This document shows positions 46,941 to 58,772 of a DNA stretch of 64,000 bases, piece after piece. Under the pieces are notes generated by a model. The model was given only the letters and a program-made list of their open reading frames with translations, made no database searches and was not told the DNA's origin. Origin of the DNA: Sanghuangporus weigelae. Taxonomy: Eukaryota > Basidiomycota > Agaricomycetes > Hymenochaetales > Hymenochaetaceae. The DNA lies in NCBI GenBank assembly GCA_033182465.1, contig CP137324.1, positions 1,550,001 through 1,614,000 of the forward strand. The letters are read 5' to 3'. The position numbers and the translations under genes are program-made. Position 1 is the first letter of the stretch; every line of letters begins with the position of its first letter.

Positions 46941-48235
46941 TTATCTCTTCAGATTCACCCCCAAGGATTTTGCATCTGGAGGTTTGACCCTACTTTGCTT
47001 CAAGAACGGATCAGATTGTCGCACCGTGTTCTGCAACAATCGGTTCCGCAGTGAGAATGAGGCTCCAGCAGCAGATTCTGTGGAGATCTTAGGCTTCACA
47101 GATGCACGATGCGTTCGATTCGATAGCGTCGAATGCGGATGCCGTTCCAAAGTGGAACCTGAGGCAGAGGCAATTGAGCCCAGAGAACCTATTTCTGCCT
47201 CGAATCTTCGTCGCTTGGCTTCATCGTCAGCTCGTCGCTCAATCTTTCCGATTTCAAAAGCCTCCCTCGCTTCGGCCTTAACAGCATCATCATCCGCCAC
47301 GAGTGCCAGCGACTCTGGAAGGGCGTATTTGCCTTTCACTGAATCATCGGCATCCTTCCGGGCTTTGTCCAGCTTCTTCACTGTGCGGAAGTACTTCCGA
47401 GCGCGAGACGAAAGTATATATGGATCGTCATTGTAGTGGTCCGAGACGGATTGCAATGCTTCTATGCGAGGCTTTTGAACTGTAGTGAGAAGGGTTTGTG
47501 CCTGCGTCTCCTTTTCAAGTGCAGCCAGAGGATCGGAAGGTCCTTGTTTGTCAGGATCTGGCGAGCGCATTTAGCATATGAATTCTCAGTTAGATAAAGT
47601 AATCTTACCATGAATCGCAAAGCCTCCGTTCTCTTCGGGGTCCCAATCTTCCTCTTTCTTTCTAGCACCAGAAGTGACAACATAGCGCGTGTTCTTCGGG
47701 TCCGTCTCGATGGTGAACCAGTTGTCACAAAGGTGGCATTTGCAACGAAACGAGAAAATGGGCGTTGAGTAGTAGTTCCCAATCTTCTTCTTCTCCGCAT
47801 TGTAGCGAACGCCCATGCCGATGTGGTTGTTGCAGCCATCACTTCAATAGCGTATGAGAACATCATAGCGCACATATACCAGAGAAGCTTAGAAACGACG
47901 CGGAATGAGGTTCACCAGGGACACGTACCACCAGATGTTAAACGGTAGCTCGAAGCGCGTAATCAGGATGCCCTGGTCGAGCTTGCGAGCTCTATCTCCG
48001 AGAGCGTGTATGCCTACAGGATGCACAATGACATTCGTACAGTGATTGTGGAATATAGTAAGCAGGTACTGACCTCTATAGGCATTTAAGCTCTTGTGTT
48101 TGGTTGGATCATAGTCCGGGGGATAATATTTGTTAAAGCCTACGGCAAGTCAGACAAAGATAACTTGCGGTTTGCGATCTGATACTTACCTTGCATAGTG
48201 GGCGTGGCTACGAAATAATCGTTATTTAGCGACAT
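46941..48235 (-). CDS. YJU2B: CWC16-family splicing factor, YJU2B/CCDC130 type
   Basis: Homologue of human CCDC130 (YJU2B) and fission yeast Saf4, relatives of the spliceosomal step factor Yju2. Five exons: 48235-48190, 48139-48074, 48013-47929, 47841-47609, 47557-46941; frame-checked, 348 aa. Opens MSLNNDYFVATPTMQGFNKY, then YYPPDYDPTKHKSLNAYRGI and HALGDRARKLDQGILITRFE. It then has the zinc-binding cysteine pairs CDGC (with NNHIGMGVRYNAEKKKIGNY) and CKCHLC, diagnostic for this family. The C-terminal half is charged and helical, with a basic end (LGVNLKR). Head to head with the uS10 gene across 232 bp. Confidence 0.9.
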
Positions 48236-48467
48236 TATTCCTGAAGTGCACGTGCCATAGAAATCGGCAAACTCCAGAGGTCTGTGCGCAACTTCCTAAA
48301 TCGTCCACTGTTCTAAACTCTAATTTTCGTCTGTACACAACACACTTTGTTCCATCATCACAACAAGAGCCCTAGGTGCGCCGTTGCTGCTCTTCGTCCT
48401 GCATGTAACATACTAATGATAGACAATGGACAGTCACCGCTGACTATCCTCACATCATCACGCAAGG
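48236..48467. promoter_or_regulatory. bidirectional promoter YJU2B / RPS20
   Basis: 232 bp between divergent start codons of a splicing factor and a ribosomal protein gene. No TATA box is seen. Confidence 0.45.
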
Positions 48468-49008
48468 ATGAGTTACGTCGCTAAGGGCGAGAAAGACTAC
48501 GACGCAGCGGGTGCCGTTCCTCTCGCGAAAATTCACAAGATTCGCATCACTCTCACAAGTAGCAATGTCAAGAACCTGGAGAAATGTGAGCACTGTTTCA
48601 AACCGTTTGTCACTGCTGAGCGTTTACTGAATTGTTTGGGTATAAAGTCAGCCATGACTTGATCAACAGAGCTAAGGACAAGCAACTGCGTGTCAAGGGT
48701 CCTGTTCGTCTGCCGACCAAGAATCTCAAGATCACCACGCGCAAGAGTGTCAGTGCGATTCTCTTCATGTCGTTGCGCCTTTGTTGATCCTTATCTATTC
48801 TCCAGCCCTGCGGTGAAGGTTCCAAGACTTGGGACACCTTCGAGCTTAAGATCCACAAGAGGCTCATCGACCTTCATGCCTCGAGCGAGGTCGTCAAGCA
48901 AATCGTAAGTTCTTGTATTTTGTGTGATTTTCTCCGCTCTCAACAGTGTTTTAGACAACCATTTCCCTCGAACCTGGTGTCGAGGTCGAAGTTACGATTT
49001 CGTCTTAA
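48468..49008 (+). CDS. RPS20: 40S ribosomal protein uS10 (S20)
   Basis: Component of the small ribosomal subunit head. Four exons: 48468-48585, 48648-48748, 48806-48904, 48955-49008; frame-checked, 123 aa, the usual length. Family blocks: [78 protein letters not shown] and the C-terminal [13 protein letters not shown]. Intron density is typical of basidiomycete ribosomal protein genes. Confidence 0.95.
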
Positions 49009-49223
49009 TTAACTCTGTGCTATCGACTTGTCATCTCAAATCAAGCTTGTGCTCCATGCAGTATATGCATCGTGCAAATGCTTAATATGAATTCTTTTGC
49101 ATTGCCCCGGGCCTGCTCGGAGCTCTCTTGAAATGAGGATAATATATCTTACTAATACATGAAGTGCTCTTAATACGTGCAAACTTCCTTTTTCTACCGC
49201 TTCGTGTGGCTCTAGTGGAAGAA

Positions 49224-49639
49224 TTAGTGTCCACAGCCGCCCTTGATGAATTGGCAGAAACCTAGATGAGGAAATCTTGGGTTATTGAAGATGTTGTCCT
49301 CCAAAGGCTTCACAGCACCCAGCAATCCGTCGCTTTTGTCCCTGTTATCATCTTTGTTATTCTTAGCAGGTGCAGTATTTTCTTTATCCGTCTTAGATGC
49401 TCGCCCAGTCTCCGTCGGTTGGCTTGGTACAAGTGACGTCGGCCGCTCTCGATGTGGCCCCGTTGCCGATGCGGATACATTCAGGGAACTCGCATGATCC
49501 AATTGGTCGGATGTACCCTGAAGAAGATAAGTTCATGTTTGCATAACAGCTGCGCTGACGTTCGGAAGCTCACGACAGGGGCAGAAAGAACTCCGGAAAT
49601 AACAATCAGAAGAATGAATACGAGACGAGGTCGAAACAT
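49224..49639 (-). CDS. small secreted protein SSP-2 (119 aa)
   Basis: Unknown function. Exon 1 (49639-49574) encodes a signal peptide (MFRPRLVFILLIVISGVLSA) ending Pro-Val. A phase-0 intron follows (GTGAGC...TTCTTCAG), and exon 2 (49517-49224) encodes 97 residues: a Ser/Thr-rich part, a very polar Lys/Asp/Asn stretch and the tail NNPRFPHLGFCQFIKGGCGH with a C-X6-C pair at the very end. Frame-checked. Those are its only cysteines. Same exon layout as SSP-1, SSP-3 and SSP-4; the C-terminal cysteine pair is shared with SSP-3 and SSP-4. It lies tail to tail with RPS20. Confidence 0.62.
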
Positions 49640-50835
49640 TTTTTTTTGTTTCTGAAAGGCATTAGAACAGAAAGAGGCATCAAATCGTGTGTCCATTTCG
49701 CAGAATGATAGGAATGTACCTTTGATACGAGAAGTACGCCTGCGTAGGCAAGTCGCGGACCAGCGCGCAAGTAGTTGAGGGGCAAGGGGTCTGAGGACGC
49801 CGCTTGATCTGGTGCTAGGCTGTCGTCGTCGACTCTTTTAATACTACGATTCGATTTGGCCAATGGGAAATACTACTTTCTATCGCACGGTGTTCCTTAG
49901 ATCATCACTGCGGACTTTCTCCGCCCGTGCATCAGACATCTTTTGGCTCTGGATACGCCGTGGCATTCGTTCGTATCTACACATGAAGATGGGAATCTTA
50001 GCCATCATCACTGAATGCAAGAGAGCTCCAGCGGTCTTGGTATTGGTCCCGAACTATAGGATCGCCTTTATGTATGCGGGAAGAGGACCGTGGCTGAGCA
50101 TTGGAGCCGCAACGGTAACATCATGTTGAGCTGATACCGGTCATACACAAATATTCTGCGTCGAATGGCGATGCCGCATCCGACGCCCGGTTAACAGAGG
50201 AGACTACGGACCCGATTTAGGTGACCAATGACACACATATCATTCATTGATCAATATCCTATGGCAGCACGGTTACTCTCGGCCGAATAACGAACAGAGA
50301 ATCCCGATTGGTCTATCGCGGTTCTGTCTGTGACTGTTTGTCTTGCAGAAAACGCTGAGGGTCAATCTGTGTACGTGGCACCGATCAAAAAGGCAGATCA
50401 CCTCAGATCACTACCGGTTTTCACGAAGCGACGGTCGCTCACTCCTCTTGAGCTTACACTGTGTGGTTCAGGAAACGAGGAATCAAATTCATCAGGAACA
50501 TGGCCGTGACTGACTATTGCTTCCGCTCTACGCTGCCACTGATGATATATATATTAGTTTTTTCGAGACAGCATCGGATTCTGATATGGTCGGTATCCCA
50601 ACTATCATCGTGATCTTACGATGCCTGCCTCAGAATGCGCCACATGGCTGTCTGTAAGTGTCAAAACCAAAGCAGGCTCGTGCGGCGAGCCCGAGACTCA
50701 CCGCTGGACGTTGATCCCTCGGTTGTTCTACTATCTACTCGCTTCAAGTGCTGGACACGGAAAGCCTGTCTTTCTTTCGTTTCAAACGTCGTCACTCTTT
50801 TATATTCTGCTGCTAGCAGCGGATACCACACGACA
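49640..50835. other. intergenic region upstream of membrane protein
   Basis: About 1.2 kb. One plus-strand frame at 49863-50129 shows no domain and I do not support it as a gene. No repeat or RNA gene recognised. Confidence 0.4.
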
Positions 50836-52522
50836 ATGTCTTCCGACGGCGAAACTGGCGGTCTTCCCAAAGATGAGGCGGACCACTTCCAACAAGGTCT
50901 GTCACTATCCTGGTACTTTTTCAGACTTGCTGAAATGACAGACGGCGTTCAGTCCAGCGAGTAGATGAGAAGATCTACCTAGGCATACAAATTGCTGGAG
51001 GTCATATCCTGCTTCCCATTCTCATCCTTACCATCTTATTCTCGAAGAGGATTACACGCCATCCCGTCTTCGTCACTTTCTGCCTATCGTGGATATTCTC
51101 ATCTATTTTGTACTCTCTTCTGTGAGCACACTTCTTGAATCAAATACTGCATATCTACATACAGCTCTTCTCACCTAGAAACTCTTAGCGTATATCGCGG
51201 CCGAAGTTCTAATGATCTCCTTTCTCTGAATCCGTCATACGACACTTGCCTTATCCAGGCATCGCTCTTGAATGGAGTTCAAGCATTGTGCGCATGTCAT
51301 TGTACTCACCGGGATCACCGTAAGGTTCTCACTAGAGCTATAGAACTGCCTGCACGAATCTTGCGCTTGTGGTGCACGTGAGTCCAAGCTATCCATCATG
51401 GTCGTCTGATCTTCTGAATTTTGGCTAGCTATGGGCGGTACTCCGGTATTGCAACTGCAATCATTCGTCCGAAACCAAAGGGACAGGCTTTTTATCCAGA
51501 AGCCGAAAGGAGGTCATTCATAATTGCTTGGTTAGTATCCTTGCCCATGGAAAAAAAAAGTTATTCAAGCAATATTCTCGTTTACTGGTGTTTTCTTCAG
51601 CTTCTAGGTGGACCCTTCCTTGTCTTTGTAGTATTCACAGTTGTTACGATGGTGGTAAGTGATACAATTTGTTACTAAACATAAACTTATCAAATGCAAC
51701 TGCAATTTTAGATCGGAAGCCAGCCCGCGGAGAGTGCAGACGGAAGCGGAACAATCCCTGATTCGAATCTCTCGATTCCTAGTGTTTTCTATTGCATTAT
51801 CTTACAGAACGCAGACTTCTCCCATTCGCTAACACCAGGACTGAATATGTGCGCGAGCCAACCAAAGACGCTATTGTCATCTGCTGACAATACTTATTCC
51901 AGTTTGCGAGCGGTGTTGATGTTTACTTGCCTTGTGTCGCTCATTACTGTTGCATTTGAAGGTAGGTCCATTCCTGAGATAGGTCAAATTTCAGCTTTCA
52001 TAGCTACTCTGTAGCGCACATTGCTAGACTTGCGTATAAGAGACGGGAGTATCTGAGAGAGAAGACTTTCAACTGGCCAGCACTTTTCTTGCGCGTTGTT
52101 TTATTCAGTATCTATCGCATCGTTGCCCTCAGGTATGTCCGCAGTATTCGTATGACACGTCTTGGCATCAATATTGAGCTTATCAATAGTCTGAACGTGG
52201 CAATCATCGTTCATCCAGACGAACTGCTTCTCGTTGGCATATCGAAGAATAATATATTCAATGGCGTCATAGATTTCTTCCAGGCAGCAAGTACGTATAG
52301 GCTATTTTCGGATATCTCAATATCACTGATGCTGAACTTGTCTCGGTCAAAGTTCCACTGGTTGCTTTCCTGGCATTTGCCTCGGAAAAGGTTTGTAACT
52401 TCATGACTTAAAGCAACGATTTACTGACAAGTGAAATCCAGGACATCCTGAACGTGTGGTGCTTCTGGAGGAAGGACAAAACCCAGATAGAAAAGTCCCC
52501 AGTTTCGCGAGAGACTGCGTAG
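50836..52522 (+). CDS. multi-pass (7TM-like) membrane protein of a mushroom-specific family
   Basis: Function unknown. First exons are secure and frame-checked: 50836-50896, 50953-51121, 51189-51287. They give KIYLGIQIAGGHILLPILIL, TILFSKRITRHPVFVTFCLS, YSLLVYRGRSSNDLLSLNPS and YDTCLIQASLLNGVQAL, which resemble a large family of seven-helix-like proteins that I know from mushroom genomes. Later exons carry further helices (LLGGPFLVFVVFTVVTMV near 51.6 kb, SLRAVLMFTCLVSLITVAFE near 51.93 kb, FNWPALFLRVVLFSIYRIVA near 52.1 kb). The last exon, after GAAAA|GTTTGT...TCCAG, encodes KDILNVWCFWRKDKTQIEKS and ends at the TAG 52520-52522. Middle splice sites were not all fixed. A receptor role is possible but unproven. 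Confidence 0.6.
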
Positions 52523-52742
52523 ATGGGCTAAAGAAGCGTTCATCCATTGATAGGGTATCTATACATACAGTGTAACGTATAGTGTACATACGGTATATAT
52601 GATCGTGGGACGCGAAAGCGGGCGGCGACAATGTCTTTAAGTTCTACTGTACAATTAGCCGTCATTTCCGCCGGATACCACGGCTCTACGACAGGTAGAG
52701 AATAAGTTATCGTGAATAAGTCATGAGCGTTCAGATCCGCCA

Positions 52743-55700
52743 TTAAATGTAAAGTATATATGAACCGATGACCGGACGGTGATCGCTCCGCCCTTCTAAT
52801 TGTCGCATAGCTTGATCATCAAGAGACTTATAGCTCAGCGGGATGATTTCTCCGCGGCGAGGCTTATGTGACTTAGCAGGCAGAGGCTCCTGATTCTGTG
52901 AAGTCTCATAAGTGAGGCTAGCGGCCAAAGGTTCTATTTCGGTGTCCCGGTTGAAGAACGGAAGCCGTAACCATCCCCGGTTTGATGTCGTACGCAACCT
53001 CGCGACGTGATCCTTAGGAGGCACCGGCGGAGGTTCCTGATTTGCCGTCTCTGCAACAGCTGTGGCGTCCTCTGGGAGAGCTACAACCGGAGCAGATATC
53101 ACTGGCATCGCACTATAAGCTCGACTGCGCCGTTTGCGTGTACTTGATGTTATGAGAGGCGTGGTTGAAGTCGGTTCAATCGATCGAGATTTCAACAGTT
53201 TCGGATTCCGCGCCTTGCGCATGTTGACAACGTTCACGAGAGACTTGACCTTTAACAGTGCCGACTCTTTCTCAAATCCTAGAGAGACTTGGTCCATTAA
53301 GGGCTGGGAGTCTGATCGAGCCGTTGCTGGTCGCGGTGAGTCCTTCTCCGGAAGTGGCGGGGCAGCATTGGCCGTTGAGATGGAGGGTAAAGATGTGAGT
53401 GATGTCGTACGAGCTCGAGATGAATACGGTCGGAATGCTTGCGAGAAGAAAGCCAGCATACGCGGTCCAAGCGCACTACTGCGTGGATCCGAACTCTCGT
53501 CTTCGGAATCAGGCTTCGGTCGGATAGTGGTCCTCCACAATATTCTATCGCACCTATCATAATTATCCGTTAGACGGCCAATACAAGCCCAAAATCGGAC
53601 CACTCACCAGCTCGGAACGCGTTGCTTACTGGACGAATCATACGCACCCGTATCAGGTTCCTGGCGAGTATTTTCGGTTCCCTTGGCACTCCCTGGTGTC
53701 TTTGCGCTCTTTACAGACTTCAGACTTTTCTTAGATGACATACGACGCAGGTCGCTATGAGACCTGCCTAGCTCGATAGCTGATGCTGCTGCACGAAATG
53801 CTGAAGTAGTACTGTCCGAGTTCGTGCGGCGAGATTTAAATTGAGGGAATGAAGCAGAGAAACCGCTATGCTGAGATGTCTTGGATACTCTGCGTACTAT
53901 CGGTTGTCGAGGAACAATTGGCCGGACCACGGAAATCCATTTCGCTTTGGCTTTCAACGCGGCCTTCGTTATAAATAGCTTTCCCACTGGGGTATTGTTA
54001 TTCGTGGGAGCATTGTCGTCATTGGTCTTGCTTGATGATTGAGGACTTGTAGAGGGCGCGAAGAAACCGTCATTGCCACTCGAGGAACCATTTCCTGCCG
54101 CTCTGGATTGCATAGACGTGGCGCTGACCGCAGTAGATACAAATGAACCATTGTCCTCATCCGCATCCATAGAAGCTCCCTGACGTTCGTCAGCGACTTG
54201 TCTCGCGTCGAGCTCTGTCTCTGTCTCCTGGAGCTCCGATAAGTTCTGGTTGGATCGTTGCCCAAGCCAGCGTTTGCTGCCAAGGGCTCGTCCAAGTTCC
54301 TTGGAATAGACTGACTTGTCTCTCTTAACTGACTTCAAGACGTTGTACTTGAAAGTCGGAGGAAAGTTTATGGGAGCTTCATTGAATCCCGTGAAGGCTT
54401 GGCCTTTCTTCATGAGCGAGAGTAGCTGGTCGAAAGTTAGCGCTTCATCATAAGCTATGAACACAGAAGTAAGATCTTTAAGGCCCAATAAACTCGGAAT
54501 GAAAATACCTTGGCGCGAAATCAACCAGTCTGCATGTAGTCTAGTGATGTCCAACCGGAAGTTGAGGTCTCCGAACAGAAAAGTATAGTCAAACTTGTCC
54601 GTCAAGTCTGCAATGAAAGAATAAGCCCAGTAATAAGAGTAGTGCATCATTCCGACCTTCGGACATAACACGAGGATCATCCTGTGAGAGAAAATCGTTG
54701 ATTTGTAGTTCCGTCTGTGCTTCCCATTATCTCAAGACGTGCAAGTGTAGAAGTCTAAGACGCATGCATACCTTTATCTTTTGGAAGTTGGCAACTCGAG
54801 TCATCGTACGATCCTCGTGCGCTGAATGAAGTCATGTCAATAGATTCCCTATCACAACAATAAATCTGGTCACCTGCAAGATGCGCGTTGACAAAGAGCA
54901 GTGTCGTCCCGTCAAGATTAATGCTAATACCGACGCCACCCTTATTGCCCAGTCGTCCACCTATAATACCGGTTGAAACTGAGGATCTGGAAATACCTGT
55001 GGTCCTTGCTTAGAAGAGCTCGATGAAGCGAGCTAATCACCGACCTCGCACAAGTGGCTTCAGATCACGATATATGAAAACAGCCATATAGATGCCCATG
55101 AGCCTCTCCTTCGCTAGGAGCTCATAGGGTCCGATATGTGCTTTATCTTTACACCTATGCTTGTACTTCTTCTCTGGGTCTTTCTTCTTCTTTTCGACTT
55201 CCGAAGAGCAGATGTCGTCATCCCGCTGTTCTACTCCACAATCAGGCTGCTTAGGCGGACCTGATTCTGTGCCAGACTTTGCAGCTTGTGAGTTATACAG
55301 TTCCGATGCAGATGATGTTCCTGCGCCGTCCTTGCGCTGACCCAAACCATGGCAGTACCATTCCTCAAGGATCCAGCTCCATCCAGATGTTGGCCCATGG
55401 GAGCTAGCATCACCACTTGGCGATAAAGGAGGGTTGGATGGAGTGGTGCCGTCGGGCTCTCCCTCTTCGTCCTTGTCGTCTTCCTTGCCATCCCTGCCTT
55501 TCTTCTTCTTTGAACCTTTCTCGCTTTCCTTAGTTCTATCCTTCTCTTTGGGTCGGAAGCTAGCACCGAGTCCCATGGGAAGGCCTAAGATGTATCAGCC
55601 ATTTGATGCCGCATTCATGAGTGTTATCATACTTGCCTGACACCGTTGGACACTCTTGGCCAGCACTAGCAATCCATTTTTCAGCACCTGCCGACTCAAG

Positions 55701-56226
55701 CTTCCTGCGGGTACTTACACTATGACAACATGATAGGGATGGCCGTCTTCCATTGACATGTTCGGAATTCGAAGCTTGTCAGGCTCGTTTCTTGGACACG
55801 GGACATACGGAGGAACGGTACCAAGTAAATCCTCCAAATTTCCCTGCAAACCGATTTAGTATATGAACGGAAAATTTCCGACACGATGCGTGCCTTTGGA
55901 AGGGAATCATGCATATTCCAAGACACAATACGGATTTTGAGAAAGCGAGGCAACGGACGAGTAGACGCATCACTGGAGACTTTCAGTTCAGGAGAAATAG
56001 GAGCGACGACTGCAGACGCCCTTGGCGAGGAAGTGGTAGGAAAAAGAGACTGGAGCCTAGTGAGAATGGTCGGTTGTCCTATAATGGCAAGATGTCAGTG
56101 AGCTCAGGCCTATTCATGAATACGTGGCATACCTGTCCGCGGTCGACCTGACCTTCTAGGTACATCTTTCCCTTCGTCTCGGTACAGTGGCAGGACTTCT
56201 ACACACCTGGTTGAGGCGCGGGACAT
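52743..56226 (-). CDS. inositol polyphosphate 5-phosphatase with two long insertions
   Basis: Removes the 5-phosphate of phosphoinositides or inositol phosphates. Eleven exons: 56226-56133, 56078-55894, 55843-55719, 55665-55637, 55584-55045, 54996-54874, 54821-54772, 54681-54657, 54607-54509, 54454-53608, 53553-52743; frame-checked, 975 aa. Signature motifs in order: IRIVSWNMHDSLPKG, VVIVAGQECPTVSGLPMGLG, RLGNKGGVGISINL, FVNAHLAAHED, FLFGDLNFRLD, SWCDRILWRT and GRSDHRPV. Insertions: about 140 polar residues after QECP, about 240 between the GDLNFRLD block and WCDRIL, and about 220 between WCDRIL and SDHRPV; all are Ser/Lys-rich and look disordered. Introns after 55894 (GC|ACGC) and 55637 (GC|AAGT) appear to have GC donors. 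Membrane recruitment domains (SAC, C2) are absent. Confidence 0.9.
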
Positions 56227-57045
56227 CTCAGCTAGTTAAAAGGACTTTCGGATTGCGCTCAGTCGACGGGATCGGATTGTTACGCGAAGGGAAGGATCCA
56301 GATAGTGAACCGACACGATTGTCAGGCAACGCATGCAAGAACGGAATTCGGGGAGCGTGAAGTCGAGCTATATTATTTTTCTGGTATTGGGTCTGCGATC
56401 CACCGTTTCGAATCAAACGAGGGCGTCTGTAAAAGAGGTGACGAATGATGCAAAACACGACGGAACTGGCAGCAGCAAACCACGCTGTTTAAGTACGTAA
56501 ACCACGAGTTAGCACTGGCCAAAGCGTACGCACGACAGATAACAATGACACCGACAGCACAGACACCCTAGAGCAGTAATGGCCTCCTACTTGAGGCGCG
56601 CCCAACGGACTGGAAGATCGTAAAATGCAGCATGGCACAGAACAGCCGGCAATTTCGGTTAAGCAGATCATGTGATGATGGAAAGCACGTGCCCTGACTG
56701 ATTCAGAGATGCACCAATTATCTTATTGGCCAGCTAAACATCTGTTGAATCTCACTAAGCGTCGACATGCTAAAGGGACAATTCCTTGATGCTCAGATGG
56801 CGTCGCTATGTAGGGAGGCGATTAGTTCTTTCCTTGCGTCGAAGGGAACATACTATACGAAGATATCGTCTAGGCATCCGTGTTAGAATATATCGAGCCC
56901 CGAAGAAAACCTCGGCTATGCTCAAGTCCCAAACGAAAGGGGTATTTCACTTGCTCGCTCTATGTTCGCTTAGCTACTCTCGATCAAAGCACTACATCCT
57001 TTCAAGAAACTTGAAGACACCTTGTAACAAGTTTTGTCATTTTTT
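56227..57045. other. upstream region of 5-phosphatase
   Basis: About 820 bp. Contains the 5-phosphatase promoter; no other gene or repeat recognised. Confidence 0.4.
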
Positions 57046-57809
57046 TACTGCCTTTTTCATATGTATTGTCACTCGCGACTTCTGTGATTTTTGTCACACA
57101 GAACACCTCAAAATATAAAAATCACCATATCTCACTCAATTCTTGACCGTTTTGCATAATCTAAGTTGCTAAACTCATAGTTTTAAAATATGCTTCAAAA
57201 TCTAACAAGGATGAAGAGAAATGAGCAAAGAATGAGTGAGATATGTCGTAAAAGGTCGATTTTAGACACATCTTTCATGTGCAGTTTTTCCTGCCCTCAT
57301 CCCTGCTTCTACAGTCCTATAAGCAAGTCCAAAATGATATGATTATTTTATTTTAAGTTTACAGGCTGACTTTGAGCTCTATTCTGTGTTGTATCTGCTG
57401 GTTTGATGCATGTCTGGGCTGAGCTCAAGCCTACCTTTTCTCAAGGACCCCCAGACCTCAAAATAAATTTATTCTTAGGAAATCTGATGTCTGAAAATTC
57501 ATATTATACCAATAGCATCACTTTGGTGCAGTCTAGGTTGTTGTAGCACCCAGTCTGAGGGCAGGAAAAACTGCACATGAAGGAAGTGTCTAAAATCGAC
57601 CTTTTACGACATATCTCACTCATTCTTTGCTCATTTCTCTTCATCCTTTTTAGGGTTTGAAACATATTTTAAAACTATGAATTTAGAAACTTAGATCATG
57701 CAGAACGGTCAAGAATTGAGTGAGATATGGTGATTTTTATATTTTGAGGTGTTCTGTGTGACAAAAATCACAGAAGTCGCGAGTGACAATACATATGAAA
57801 AAGGCAGTA
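57046..57809. mobile_element. foldback-type element with about 250-bp inverted arms
   Basis: Element 57048-57807 (760 bp), flanked by TA on each side (57046-57047 and 57808-57809). The left arm (57048 to about 57299) and right arm (about 57557-57807) are near-identical inverted copies: CTGCCTTTTTCATATGTATT at the left end returns reversed as AATACATATGAAAAAGGCAG at the right end. The inner ends CAGTTTTTCCTGCCCTC and GAGGGCAGGAAAAACTG also match. The spacer of about 257 bp has no coding capacity. TA flanks suggest a Tc1/mariner-type target duplication, but 2 bp is weak evidence. The arms should form a long hairpin. Confidence 0.75.
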
Positions 57810-58412
57810 ATTATGCGGAGGCTACGCCTTACAAATAGAAATTCCTTCAGATTCAATCACATCCAGACGAATTGAAACCAATAATAAGCGCTAGCTTCTG
57901 ATAGAGGCACGGACTGGGATGTACTGCACAGGCCAATACCGGTTCATGAAACAAGGATCCTGTGTCCTTATCAGCGCGCTGTGTGGAAATTGTCATGGCT
58001 ATGTCTAAAGGTCAAGCTTCATCAAAGGATGGTCGTTCAGCACACAAGCGTCCAATGACGTGCATCGAGAGCTGAGACGGGTTACTACTGCTCCAGATGC
58101 GATTTCTAGCGCGACATATGAACTCAGAGCCATCTTCGACTCGCGTATTTTTGACACCGTGAGCTTTTCGCTTTGGCTTATAAAATGCTGCGACTTGAGA
58201 GCAGACGAGAGGCATAGAGCTAGTCTCCCCGCAGTGTTAATATCTTGTCTCTCGGTCAACACTCTCCGCTCAACTTACCTTTCACGATAATTCTATACAT
58301 ATACAAATCTTTGCGCTGGTACGCACGGTCGATAGTCAGGTAGCGAATTAATACAGGTAAGCAGGCTTATGTTCATACTTCTGTAACAGTCTCACTGAAA
58401 ACCGTTGGGTAC
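57810..58412. promoter_or_regulatory. upstream region of SSP-3
   Basis: About 600 bp with no supported gene. TATAAAA at 58179-58185 lies 234 bp before the SSP-3 start, about the same distance as the TATA box of SSP-1. Confidence 0.4.
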
Positions 58413-58772
58413 ATGTACAGCATGCTTCGTGTTCATCTCTTCGCCTTTTCGTTCTTTTCCCTTCTTTCTGGGGTGCTCTCTGTGCCTGTAGTGAGTATCT
58501 GTTTTTCCTCCGCTCACCGCCTACTTAGAGGGGCTCTGTAGCGATATGCAAGGCCAACTACATCAGGACATCTGATATCCCGGGATATCATCGGTCGGAA
58601 TGGAAACTATTCGCACTCTGACAATGATGGGAACAAAGGAGGCAGTGATTCACTCCTCGGCGATGTCGGGGACACTGCCGGAAACGTCGTCGAGCATACT
58701 GAAGAGCTGTGGGGTGGTGGTAGAGGAGGACCCGAACTAAACTGCGGCCAACACATGAGGAAGGACTGCTAG
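58413..58772 (+). CDS. small secreted protein SSP-3 (102 aa)
   Basis: Unknown function. Exon 1 (58413-58490) encodes a signal peptide (LFAFSFFSLLSGVLS then VPV; a second ATG at 58422 could also be the start). A phase-0 intron (GTGAGT...CTGTAG) follows, and exon 2 (58542-58772) encodes 76 residues: a Gly/Asn/Asp/Ser-rich middle (NGNYSHSDNDGNKGGSDSLL) and the tail NCGQHMRKDC, a C-X7-C pair ending on the last residue. Frame-checked. Same architecture as SSP-2 and SSP-4; SSP-4 lies 0.9 kb downstream on the same strand. Confidence 0.62.

Noticed and set aside
49863-50129. 88-codon plus-strand frame with some hydrophobic residues
   Set aside because: No recognisable domain and no splice partner; composition is compatible with chance.
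55720-55733. 14-nt intron (GTAAGTACCCGCAG) in the 5-phosphatase
   Set aside because: Far too short to splice; using the AG at 55666 gives a 53-nt intron and the expected VVIVAGQECP.
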